Source: Pontiella sulfatireligans (GTDB lineage: Bacteria; Verrucomicrobiota; Kiritimatiellia; Kiritimatiellales; Pontiellaceae). Taken from it: a stretch of DNA of 64,000 bases. This document shows positions 26,683 through 35,641 of the stretch, in pieces. The notes below the pieces were generated by a model, which was not told the DNA's origin, searched no databases, and worked only from the letters and a program-made list of their open reading frames with translations. The position numbers were made by a program, and so were the translations under genes. The DNA lies in assembly GCF_900890705.1 (NCBI RefSeq), contig NZ_CAAHFH010000004.1, positions 124,001-188,000 of the forward strand. The letters are read 5' to 3'. The stretch's first letter is position 1, and the number at the start of each line of letters is the position of its first letter.

Positions 26683-28197
26683 TTAGTCGGGATCGCCAGC
26701 ATCGCCCTTATCCGCAAGTTTATTGGGATCGTAGACTTTTGCATTGGGGTCAGCGTCCGGGTTCGGCTTGGGAAAGTAACCCCCGACTGTCTTGATCTGG
26801 CTCATGAGCTGTTTCACCATCTGCGAGCTTCTTTCCGGCTGAACCGCGGCAAGGTTGCTTTGCTCGCCGAGATCATCGGTCAGGTTAAAAAGAAGTTCCT
26901 GATCCGGCCATTCGTAGAAATGCAGGAGCTTCCAGTTTCCTGCGATGATCGCCGAAGAGGGCGGCGCAACGCGGTAGTGTGGATAATGGAAGAACAGCGG
27001 GCGGTTCTCATAGCTGGCTAGAACCGGCTTGCCAAACAACAACGTCTTAAAGCTGGTGCCATCCACCTCCTTCGGCACGTGGGTAGACGCCCCCGCCAGA
27101 TCCGCGAAGGTGGGAAGGAAGTCATAGTTCACGACGTTGACATCGCAACGAGATCCAGCAGGAATGGAAGGGCCGCGCACGATCATCGGGACGCGGATGC
27201 CGGCCTCCCAGAGCCACCATTTCGCACCGCGCAGGGTTTCCATGTCCTCGTTCCAGGAATGGTAGCCGTTGTCGGAAACAAAAACCACATAGGTATTTTT
27301 CGCAATGCCCAGCTGATCAATCTTTTTGAGCACCATTCCAATGGTGGTGTCGAGGTCAGCGCACATCGCGGCACCGATCACGGCATCTTTTTTTTCGCGC
27401 GGCTTGAGGTGTTTAAATAGCGGATCATTTTCAACCTTCGCCAACGTCTCCGGGCGGGCCTGATAAAAGGCGTGCGTCGCGTAGTGCGAGAGCTGCAGGA
27501 AAAAAGGCTTGCGCGCTTTGACGGCGGATTCCATGAAATCGATACCGCGCTCGGTGATACTGAACATAAACTTGGGGTCGGCGTCGGTGTCGGCATTCTT
27601 TCCGGTTTTTGGATCTTTGGCCGGCCGGAATGTTTTGTTGTCGGTCTCGCCATCGCTTACATCATAGCCGTGCTTTTCCGGTCCACCGCCGTAGAGATGC
27701 CATTTCCCGATGTGCGCCGTGGTATATCCTCCGGCTTTGAGCACATCGCCGATGGAGGGAAAACGGATATTACCCTGCGGCTCGGGACAAAGTACCGGAC
27801 GCTTTGCGTCCGCCTTTTTCGTCTTGTATTCAACGGTTCCATCGGTCATCGGCCCGAACCCGCCGTTGCCGCTGTAGAGATGGCGCGCGGCCGTCATTCC
27901 GGTCTGGAGGCAGCAGCGCGAGGGCGCACACATGCCCGCCCCGGAATAGGCGTTCTGAAAGGTCATGCCCTGCTTGGCCAGCATTTGAACGTTGGGCATA
28001 TTGCGAAAGGCCATGGCCGAGCCGGGCAGGTCGGGATCCATCCGTACATCGGTGCCATACCACGGCATATCATCGATAAGGATGAGCACGATATTCGGCG
28101 GGCGTTCCGCCGCAGCCTGCGAAAGCGGGATCAACCCGAAATACAAGGAACACAAAAGTGCGGTCGGGACATATTTTTTTATGGTTTGATTCTTCAT
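26683..28197 (-). CDS. Secreted S1-type sulfatase
   Basis: A protein of 504 aa with an N-terminal signal peptide ending near LSQAAA. PPNIVLILIDDMPWYGTDV precedes CAPSRCCLQTG (Cys90 to formylglycine). IGKWHLYGGGPEKHGYDVSDGE and VVFVSDNGYHSWNED link it to the same subfamily as the sulfatases at 12860-14431 and in the fusion at 31163-35617. Its start overlaps the stop of the preceding sulfatase as ATGA (4 nt), so the two are translationally coupled. The distance of about 90 bp to the next gene downstream suggests continued cotranscription. Confidence 0.92.
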   Translation of the reverse strand: MKNQTIKKYVPTALLCSLYFGLIPLSQAAAERPPNIVLILIDDMPWYGTDVRMDPDLPGSAMAFRNMPNVQMLAKQGMTFQNAYSGAGMCAPSRCCLQTGMTAARHLYSGNGGFGPMTDGTVEYKTKKADAKRPVLCPEPQGNIRFPSIGDVLKAGGYTTAHIGKWHLYGGGPEKHGYDVSDGETDNKTFRPAKDPKTGKNADTDADPKFMFSITERGIDFMESAVKARKPFFLQLSHYATHAFYQARPETLAKVENDPLFKHLKPREKKDAVIGAAMCADLDTTIGMVLKKIDQLGIAKNTYVVFVSDNGYHSWNEDMETLRGAKWWLWEAGIRVPMIVRGPSIPAGSRCDVNVVNYDFLPTFADLAGASTHVPKEVDGTSFKTLLFGKPVLASYENRPLFFHYPHYRVAPPSSAIIAGNWKLLHFYEWPDQELLFNLTDDLGEQSNLAAVQPERSSQMVKQLMSQIKTVGGYFPKPNPDADPNAKVYDPNKLADKGDAGDPD

Positions 28198-29588
28198 TGT
28201 TTATCCTTTTTGGAGGGTATTGGCAGAGCCATATCCGATTGAGTCGGAACCGAGGCCCGCAGCTTCTTAATTTCAGCGGCATATTCCGGATTATTGATCA
28301 CATTGGTCCATTCGCGGGGATCTTTCGAGCAGTCATAGAATTCCTCCTGATCATCGGCATAACGCGTATAGCGGAACCGTTCCGTACGGATGCTGACATA
28401 TCGATCATACAACGCACTGATGGCTGTGCTCTTCCATTCTGCATCCGGATTTTTGAGCAGGGGTACGAGAGAGCTGCCATCAACATCGTCCGGCGGCTTG
28501 ATGCCGCACAGCTCTGCTAACGTCGGATATAGATCCTGCAAGGAGACAAACCGCTCGCTCACACCTCCGGCATGCGTCATGCCCGGAATCCGGAACATCA
28601 GCAGCACATGGGTCGCCTCCTCCCAGAGCGTCGCTTTCTGCCAATGATTTTTTTCGCCCAGATGAAACCCGTTGTCGCTCATCATCACGACGATAGTGTT
28701 GTCCCGATAAGGACTTTTATCCAGCGCATCCAGCACACACCCCATCTGGGCATCCGAGTAGGCCGTCGATGCCAGGTAGGCCTGGACGGCCTCTCGGTGC
28801 AGGCCATGCGCCAGCACCTGTTCAACAAATTTACTTTTGCCATTTGTAACTGCCCGTCCGAGCGGTGGCACATCATCGAGATCATCGGTCATTAGTTCCG
28901 GAACGGTGACTTCGTTCAGCGGAAACAGATCGAAGTATTTCTGAGGCACATACCACGGCATGTGCGGATGAAAAAGACCGCAGGCAACCAGGAACGGCTT
29001 ATCATGTTTCTTCTGCAGTTGCTTGATCGCGGCATCCGCATACTTGGTGTCGTTCATCTCTTCTTCCGCAAGATGTATGGGCCCCCAGTCCTGCTCTCCC
29101 CGCGTAAAAGAGAGGAAGGGCGCACCGGGCGGAACCGGATCGCGACGGTGCCCGATACGGTCATTCCATGAATCTTTCGGATCGAAGCCGTGCGCAACTT
29201 TTCCGTAGGATGCCGTATAGTAGCCCGATTTCCGGAACAGCTCCGGCAGCGGCGTGGACTGCTGGAGCGCGGAACTCCTGTCCATGTCCACGCCATTATC
29301 ATAAACCCCCGACTTCATGGGGCTGATTCCCGATAAAAAAGCCGTCCTGGACGGAGAGCAATAAGGACAGGCTGTATAAGCGCGGTTAAATATTACACCG
29401 CTCTCGGCCAGCTTTCTGATATTGGGAGCCACCACCTTACCGGCATACCGGTTGGTATCTCCCAGCATCCAGCTATTGAGATCATCCACGATCAGCAGCA
29501 ACACATTCATGCGCTCGGATGCGGCGACCGCATGCCGCGCGGTCATTACCGAAAAGAGCACAACCACACAAAAACAGATTCTTTTCAT
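28194..29588 (-). CDS. Secreted S1-type sulfatase, iduronate-2-sulfatase-like
   Basis: A protein of 464 aa with signal peptide (MKRICFCVVVLFSVMTARHAVA). RMNVLLLIVDDLNSWMLGD and YCSPSRTAFLSG (Cys77 to formylglycine) with HLGEKNHWQKATLWEEATHV match the iduronate-2-sulfatase-like pattern, as in the 18010-19536 protein. The gene's stop overlaps the next sulfatase start. Upstream is a 197-bp gap holding an exact palindrome copy, so this may be the first gene of a two-sulfatase transcript. The actual substrate is unknown. Confidence 0.92.
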   Translation of the reverse strand: MKRICFCVVVLFSVMTARHAVAASERMNVLLLIVDDLNSWMLGDTNRYAGKVVAPNIRKLAESGVIFNRAYTACPYCSPSRTAFLSGISPMKSGVYDNGVDMDRSSALQQSTPLPELFRKSGYYTASYGKVAHGFDPKDSWNDRIGHRRDPVPPGAPFLSFTRGEQDWGPIHLAEEEMNDTKYADAAIKQLQKKHDKPFLVACGLFHPHMPWYVPQKYFDLFPLNEVTVPELMTDDLDDVPPLGRAVTNGKSKFVEQVLAHGLHREAVQAYLASTAYSDAQMGCVLDALDKSPYRDNTIVVMMSDNGFHLGEKNHWQKATLWEEATHVLLMFRIPGMTHAGGVSERFVSLQDLYPTLAELCGIKPPDDVDGSSLVPLLKNPDAEWKSTAISALYDRYVSIRTERFRYTRYADDQEEFYDCSKDPREWTNVINNPEYAAEIKKLRASVPTQSDMALPIPSKKDKQ

Positions 29589-29737
29589 TATCCTCGCCCT
29601 TTATTCATACGTTACAGATCGCACCTGCCCTCGCCATCAGCTAAACAATAAACGTTTTATCACCATAAAAACGGACGAATTTTTTAGAAAATCGTATCAG
29701 GAAAAATGGCGATATATTCGTAATGCTCTTACTGTCG

Positions 29738-29752
29738 TTCCAATGCTTGGAA
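29738..29752. repeat. TTCCA-N5-TGGAA palindrome, copy 8 (exact, intergenic)
   Basis: TTCCAATGCTTGGAA in the gap between two sulfatase genes, 150 bp upstream of the gene at 28194-29588. The rest of the gap (29589-29785) is AT-rich and holds nothing else recognised. Confidence 0.9.
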
Positions 29753-29785
29753 AATACCTTTTTATGTCAGCCTTCGCCCGGGGCT

Positions 29786-31144
29786 CTAATGATTTACGTT
29801 TGCCTGAGCTTCCGGTCGCTTCCATGGAATTTTCTGTGCCTTTTCCATATGCACCATGAGCACACGAACCATGCGCTCAAGGCGTTCGGGCTGCTCATTG
29901 GCTAGGTCTACTTTTTCAAACGGATCATTCTTGAGGTTGTATAATTCGAACGGATCTCCCGGATTGTCGCGAACCAGCTTCCAATCGCCCTCACGCATCG
30001 CTTCCTTGGTACCGTTCTGCAGCCACATATGGAATACGGGTTCCGTAAAAGCGGCTTGTTTACCCTCGAGTAAAACCGGTTTAAAGGAACGCCCTTCGAT
30101 TTCGGTTTCAAGGGGTACCCCGCAGAGATCTCCAAGGGTTGGAAGAATATCCATGGTCAATGCGGTGAACGACGTTTCCTGTCCCGCGCGAATTTTACCC
30201 GGCCAGCGCACGCAGGTCGGCACTTTTATTCCGCCTTCATAGACATGTGTTTTATCGGAACGCAATGCCCCGTTACTCGCGCCGTATTTCATTTTTCCGC
30301 CGTTGTCCGAGGTAAAGACCACGATGGTATTCTCTGAAAGGCCCAACTTATCCAGTGCTGACAAAACCTGTCCGATTCCATCGTCCAAATGTTCCACGAA
30401 AGCAATATTCTTTACGCGAGCCGGATCAGCATTTTTTTCACGCGCCTTTACGCGCTCGTGCCAATCTTCCGGAGGTTGAATGGGAAAGTGCGGCGCGTTA
30501 TAGGCCAGGTATTGAAAGAAGGGTTTGCCATCCGCCTCCCGCTTTTCCAATGATTGGATGGACCACTGCGTAAACAGGTCGGTGGCATGCCCTTCCGGAT
30601 CAATGACTTCCTCGTTACGGCGCATGTAGTTATTACCAAGGCGCAGATGCGTCCAGTAGTCGTCCATCATGTCGCCGAGGAATCCAAGGAACTCATCAAA
30701 GCCACGCTGGTTCGGCCGGTTTGGCTTGGCCAATCCCAGATGCCACTTGCCGATCAGCGTAGTGTGATATCCCGCCTTTTGAAACAGCTCCGGCAGCATC
30801 ACACTGTCCGGTGTCAGATAGCCATAGTTGCTTTCCGGCTGCGTCCGTACCACGCCCGGTATCCCGACCATTTCGGGATACCGACCACTCAGCAGTGCGG
30901 CCCGCGTCGGCGAACAGACGCAGCAGTTGGCATAGAATTCGTTGAACCGCATCCCTTCCGACATCAGCCGATCGATGTGCGGCGTCCGCATATCTTTCGC
31001 ACCGAATGACGCCAGGTCGCCATAGCCCAAATCATCAACCATAATGACTAAAACATTGGGACGACCGGTTTGATTTGCAAACGTCGACACCGTTATGGCC
31101 ATATAGAAATGAAGTACCAATGTTACTACAGCGATTCTACTCAT
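29786..31144 (-). CDS. Secreted S1-type sulfatase (arylsulfatase A-like)
   Basis: A protein of 452 aa from the ATG at 31144. A frame four codons longer starts with GTG at 31156, but GAG lies 7 nt before the ATG and the signal peptide is complete without the extension. GRPNVLVIMVDDLGYGDLA and VCSPTRAALLSG (Cys77 from this start) are diagnostic, with LIGKWHLGLAKP and VVFTSDNGGKMKYG following. The FELYNLKNDPFEKVDL block closes the protein. It lies 18 nt after the giant PASTA/LamG/sulfatase gene, so the two are probably cotranscribed. Confidence 0.92.
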   Translation of the reverse strand: MSRIAVVTLVLHFYMAITVSTFANQTGRPNVLVIMVDDLGYGDLASFGAKDMRTPHIDRLMSEGMRFNEFYANCCVCSPTRAALLSGRYPEMVGIPGVVRTQPESNYGYLTPDSVMLPELFQKAGYHTTLIGKWHLGLAKPNRPNQRGFDEFLGFLGDMMDDYWTHLRLGNNYMRRNEEVIDPEGHATDLFTQWSIQSLEKREADGKPFFQYLAYNAPHFPIQPPEDWHERVKAREKNADPARVKNIAFVEHLDDGIGQVLSALDKLGLSENTIVVFTSDNGGKMKYGASNGALRSDKTHVYEGGIKVPTCVRWPGKIRAGQETSFTALTMDILPTLGDLCGVPLETEIEGRSFKPVLLEGKQAAFTEPVFHMWLQNGTKEAMREGDWKLVRDNPGDPFELYNLKNDPFEKVDLANEQPERLERMVRVLMVHMEKAQKIPWKRPEAQANVNH

Positions 31145-31162
31145 CGATGATCTCACAATATA

Positions 31163-34100
31163 CTAGCGCTCCACTTTCAGACGGATAAAGGATTGCTGAT
31201 TGGTCATCGGTGCCGTCTCAGTCACCTCTTCAAGATAGCCAGCCGTCGGAATAACATCCTTGTTGCTCGCAACCGGAGCCCATCCTCCCGTGATGAGGTT
31301 CGTGGTGGACTCCACGGTATACGACAGGCTCGAATCGTCATTCCGTTTTTCATACTTATAGGTCCATGTGCCTACACCTAGTTCGAAAACCGGATCGGTT
31401 CCGACGCTGGCGGGATCGGTCGGGTCGGACCCTGCGGCATACTCGGCCCAGTTGACGACTCCATCACCATCGTAGTCATCGGTTTCAGCCCCCAAATCGA
31501 CACCGAATGAGTTCATCCAATACTCCATAAAGGTGACCGGACCAGTCTCATCCTCTTCCGGCGCGCGCGTTCCGATAAACGGCCCTCTAAGCACTCGATA
31601 CGCATAATCTTTTGCGTTGCTCTTCATCGCATCTGCAGGGTCAACAAAATTGGCTTCGAAGTAGTTGGTGGCCGTCCCGTCATAGATCGCCTGGTCATAG
31701 TTCGGGTGCGGCACCAGCGGAATGCGGGCACCGACCGCGTCTAGATAGTTGGTCATGTCGGCATACAGCGCATCCCCGAGCGCCGGGTTGTTCATATAGA
31801 TATTGTGATACTCCCCAACATCATTGTTGAGATCGAACAACATAATCGGATCCCATGATGGGAAACGAACCGGTGTTTCGTAGAAATAAACAATCTTATC
31901 GCTGCCCTTCACAACCACGGAATGCGGCATCGTCGTCCGATAGTGAGGATAATGGAAATAGAGCGAGCGATTGAGGAATGCCTCACTCTGCGGCTCACCG
32001 GCCATCAACCCTTTCAGGCTGACTCCATCCAGATCCGGCAGAGCCGTCGGGTTGCCACCCGCCCAGTCGACAAAGGTCGGAAGGAAGTCATAATTGACGA
32101 CATTAGCTGTGGTGCGCGAGTTACTGACCACACCCGGTCCCTCAACCACCATTGGAACCCGAATCCCCGCCTGCCACGCCCACCACTTGTGCGCATGCTG
32201 CGGTTGCGTCAGACCAAAGACGTCACTGAAGAACTCATGGCGATATCCGTTATCTCCTACCATCACAACATAGGTGTTGTCAGCAATACCCAGATCCACC
32301 AGCTTCTGCCGCACTTCGCCGAGCTTCTGATCGAGCTCATAAGCCATCCCGAGCCATACCGCAGGATCGTTCTTATGGTTGAGGTTTGCCGGGTCGGTTT
32401 CGCCGCCATTATAGGCAACAATCGCCGGCTCATTTTGATAGCGCATCCGCGTTGCAGGGAAGCATTCGCGACCTTCATGCATGGCATAGTGCGAGAACTG
32501 CACATAAAAAGGCTTCCCGGCAGCAACCTGCTCTTCCATGAAAGCAATGCCGCTGTCTGTAATGTGCGTCATCAATTTCGGGTCGACAATACCATCCAAT
32601 GTATCTCCGGCATTGTTGCCCGGGCCGTTATCCGTATCTCCATCCGGTGCGTAAAACCCTTCATTATTCGGATCATCGCGCAGATGCCATTTTCCGAACA
32701 AGGCCGACTTATAGCCCATCGGAGCCAATGCTTCAGCAATCGACGTGGCATCTGCCCTGAGGGTTGCATCCGATCCATTCGGCATCACCGGGAATCCATA
32801 GTAGTTATCTCCCGGCACGTCTGAATTGACTTCATAATAATCGTCGCCGTCGCCGTTCATATAAACGGTAAATCCGTTGCGCGGGTTGGACTGACCGGTC
32901 ATCAGAGCCGCACGCGCCGGACTGCATTGCGGCGAACCGTATGCATTGCGGAACACCATACCGCTCTCGGCCATCAGATCCAGGTTCGGCATCTCGATCA
33001 AATCCGGAATATGCGAATTCGCCATCCGTTCATCCATGATGACCGATGATCCGTACCAGGCCCAGTCATCCATGAAAAACATAACAATATTGGGTCGCTT
33101 GACCCATTTGTTCATCAACTGGTTCCGTAACGACTCGAAATGAGCCGCTCGCAGACTCTCTCCGTAAATCACCACTTCCCCAACGACCCCATTGAAATAG
33201 TTTCCGCCAGGCGACGCACGGCCCAGTGTCACGGCATTCGCCGTTGAAAAGTCAGCTTTTGTCAGGGAATTACTCACCACGGTATAATTCTTGGAATCCC
33301 ACAACTCACACGTCCCGGTATCCGGATCATAATTCAACACGACGATCAGCGTTTCACCGGCGGCAATCGACCGACCGGTCGAGACCAATTGCAAGCCACC
33401 CAGTTCCGCCTGGATTTCGCCCGTTGCGGTATACAGCATGCGAAAGCCCGTGCTGCCGTCCGAGGAGTTCCCGATGAGCTCATTATCAACGCCCGGGACC
33501 AATTCATCGCACACAACCGACAACATGACGCAGAATCCATCGCCCGCACCGGACTGGTCCAGCCAGCTGTCGGAACTAGGTGCAGAGAACAGTTCCAGCG
33601 TGTGCAATCCCCCCGCAAAATCTAAACCGGATAAACCGGCAGAGGATGTCAGTGTGCTCGGATAGACCACACTTCCAATGGCTGCAACCGCATCATTGCT
33701 GCTGGCAGATTGGTCCTGCCACTGCGTGACCACATTTCCAGCCACCACAACACTGGATGCAATGGTCGCATCCAAGTGCTGCAGAACGGACAAAACCTGC
33801 AGCGTGCCTTCGGCTTCATTGCTGTACGCCGACTCAACGTCATTTGTGTCTATGGCCGTCACCACATAGTAATACGGCACAGCCCCGTCACCGGTTGTGT
33901 CTGTATACGCACTGTCGGTCAGGTTCGATGCAATTTCCACATAGTTCGTTCCACTCTCCGTTGAACGGTACACCGAATAACTGGCAAACAGATCTCCGGA
34001 GATATCATCGAGCCAGTCCAGTTCAACCAAACCGATGTCAGACACGGCCGTTAACTGCTCCGGCGTTTTGATCGAGGTTACGGTGACCCAGTCATCCACC

Positions 34101-35617
34101 ATGGCCGCGGTCTCGGCATTCAGCTCTGTGGAATCCAGCACCCGGTCAAAAATTTTGACCTCACCGACCATACCGATAAAAAAGCGACTGGCACCGGTCG
34201 TCATTCCGACCGTAACGGGAGTGCCCATGGAATTATCTATCGCGGCGGCTGTCCAGCTGGACGCACTCTTGCTGGTCGAATCCCAGAACTCCACATTACC
34301 GGTCGAGGCATTATAGTTAAGTGCCACAACCATGGTGTCGCGAAGCACAGCTTTTCCCGGCGCAGTCTTCGCGCCGGCGGTTCCCTCCACCCAGGCCTTC
34401 AGCGTTCCGTCCGTCCCCAGACGCATGCAAAACCCCTGATTAATCAAGGTCGAATTTCCGATAAGATCCATGTTATCCGTATTCCAATCGTCCACCCGGA
34501 ACGACATCAAAACACAAAATCCGCTGTTGGCCGCAGCAGCACCCGAAAATTCAAGCCATGCATCCGAATCTGCCGCCGAGAAAAGTTCCAGCGAGTTACC
34601 CGTCGCCCCAAAATCCAAACCGTGAAGCCCGGATCCCGACACACTGGCGCTGGGATAGGTTACACTGCCCTGACCTGCTCCAGCATTGTTTCCGGAGCCG
34701 GAGCGGTCGATCCACTCCGTAACCGGATTGCCCACAACATTTGTATCCGCAGCAATCAGGTGCTGGATCATCGAAGGTGTCGGATCAGGCCCGATAGAAA
34801 GAGCCAGATTAACCGCCGTATTGGATGCCACATTGGCACCGGCCACCGGACTCTGGCTGACGACATTCGAGATGGCGATCGTGGCACTGTAGGCATCAGT
34901 AACCGTACCGAGCACCAGCCCGGCGCCTTCGATTGCGGTTTGTGCGGCCGACTGGCTGAGATCAACTACATCGGGAACCGTCACGCCCGTGGAATCGCCC
35001 ACAATATCCACGCGAAACGAGCCAAACGAGGTGTTATCATTCACCGTAATCGCATATTCCAACCCATCCACTGTAACGTCTTCAGAGTAGATGGCCGGGC
35101 TTTCGGCCGATGTTGTTGTTTCCAGAGAAGCGGCACTCGTACCGGTTCTTTTATAAACGTTCCAGGAATCCGCATCCTCGCCTTTCAACGAAAAAACCAG
35201 ACTTTTCCCGGCATCCAGCGTTAAATTATTTGTATTAAAGGTCAGTAAAATTGCTTCATCCGCTTCCAGGCGCAATAAATTTCCGGCGACTGCCCACCCG
35301 ACGTTTATGGTCTTAATCGGCACGCTATCGCCAAAAGTCCATGTCGCCGCATCATTAATATTCGAAGCACCGATCGCCGTCCAGGTAACTGTAAACGATC
35401 CGCTGGCTCCGGAAATCGTATTTTCACCCAGCGTGGCCACGGAATTCAACGCGCCGCCATTAAACGCGGACGTTGCCTCCAGATTGCTAAAGGTGAACGT
35501 GGTGGACATCTGCGTGTCATCACCATTTCCCAAAGCGACAACCATCGCGGCATGGGTCACGGAAGCCCCCATCGCCAGCGCCAGTAGCATCATCATAATT
35601 TTTTTAACCATTTTCAT
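31163..35617 (-). CDS. Giant secreted fusion: PASTA, LamG-like, Fn3, LamG-like, S1 sulfatase, Asp-rich tail
   Basis: A protein of 1484 aa. A signal peptide (MKMVKKIMMMLLALAMGASVTHAA) is followed by a beta-rich N-terminal region (about 25-212) and one PASTA module (VPDVVDLSQSAAQTAIEGAG, about 214-276). A first LamG/concanavalin-like module runs to about 515, then an Fn3 domain (about 517-605) and a second LamG-like module (about 610-838). The sulfatase occupies about 840-1340, with RPNIVMFFMDDWAWYG and CSPARAALMTG (Cys898 to formylglycine). The C-terminus has a Ca-binding, thrombospondin-3-like stretch (DDYDGDGVVNWAEYAAGSDP) and ends IRLKVER. PASTA outside peptidoglycan-sensing proteins is unusual. 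The added modules probably hold the enzyme on a polysaccharide or at the cell surface. Confidence 0.88.
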   Translation of the reverse strand: MKMVKKIMMMLLALAMGASVTHAAMVVALGNGDDTQMSTTFTFSNLEATSAFNGGALNSVATLGENTISGASGSFTVTWTAIGASNINDAATWTFGDSVPIKTINVGWAVAGNLLRLEADEAILLTFNTNNLTLDAGKSLVFSLKGEDADSWNVYKRTGTSAASLETTTSAESPAIYSEDVTVDGLEYAITVNDNTSFGSFRVDIVGDSTGVTVPDVVDLSQSAAQTAIEGAGLVLGTVTDAYSATIAISNVVSQSPVAGANVASNTAVNLALSIGPDPTPSMIQHLIAADTNVVGNPVTEWIDRSGSGNNAGAGQGSVTYPSASVSGSGLHGLDFGATGNSLELFSAADSDAWLEFSGAAAANSGFCVLMSFRVDDWNTDNMDLIGNSTLINQGFCMRLGTDGTLKAWVEGTAGAKTAPGKAVLRDTMVVALNYNASTGNVEFWDSTSKSASSWTAAAIDNSMGTPVTVGMTTGASRFFIGMVGEVKIFDRVLDSTELNAETAAMVDDWVTVTSIKTPEQLTAVSDIGLVELDWLDDISGDLFASYSVYRSTESGTNYVEIASNLTDSAYTDTTGDGAVPYYYVVTAIDTNDVESAYSNEAEGTLQVLSVLQHLDATIASSVVVAGNVVTQWQDQSASSNDAVAAIGSVVYPSTLTSSAGLSGLDFAGGLHTLELFSAPSSDSWLDQSGAGDGFCVMLSVVCDELVPGVDNELIGNSSDGSTGFRMLYTATGEIQAELGGLQLVSTGRSIAAGETLIVVLNYDPDTGTCELWDSKNYTVVSNSLTKADFSTANAVTLGRASPGGNYFNGVVGEVVIYGESLRAAHFESLRNQLMNKWVKRPNIVMFFMDDWAWYGSSVIMDERMANSHIPDLIEMPNLDLMAESGMVFRNAYGSPQCSPARAALMTGQSNPRNGFTVYMNGDGDDYYEVNSDVPGDNYYGFPVMPNGSDATLRADATSIAEALAPMGYKSALFGKWHLRDDPNNEGFYAPDGDTDNGPGNNAGDTLDGIVDPKLMTHITDSGIAFMEEQVAAGKPFYVQFSHYAMHEGRECFPATRMRYQNEPAIVAYNGGETDPANLNHKNDPAVWLGMAYELDQKLGEVRQKLVDLGIADNTYVVMVGDNGYRHEFFSDVFGLTQPQHAHKWWAWQAGIRVPMVVEGPGVVSNSRTTANVVNYDFLPTFVDWAGGNPTALPDLDGVSLKGLMAGEPQSEAFLNRSLYFHYPHYRTTMPHSVVVKGSDKIVYFYETPVRFPSWDPIMLFDLNNDVGEYHNIYMNNPALGDALYADMTNYLDAVGARIPLVPHPNYDQAIYDGTATNYFEANFVDPADAMKSNAKDYAYRVLRGPFIGTRAPEEDETGPVTFMEYWMNSFGVDLGAETDDYDGDGVVNWAEYAAGSDPTDPASVGTDPVFELGVGTWTYKYEKRNDDSSLSYTVESTTNLITGGWAPVASNKDVIPTAGYLEEVTETAPMTNQQSFIRLKVER

Positions 35618-35641
35618 AATTTTCCTCTCTTATCTTGGTTG

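Noticed and set aside
29820..29829. TTCCATGGAA, a palindrome without spacer
   Set aside because: It has the same arms but no 5-nt spacer, so it was kept out of the count.
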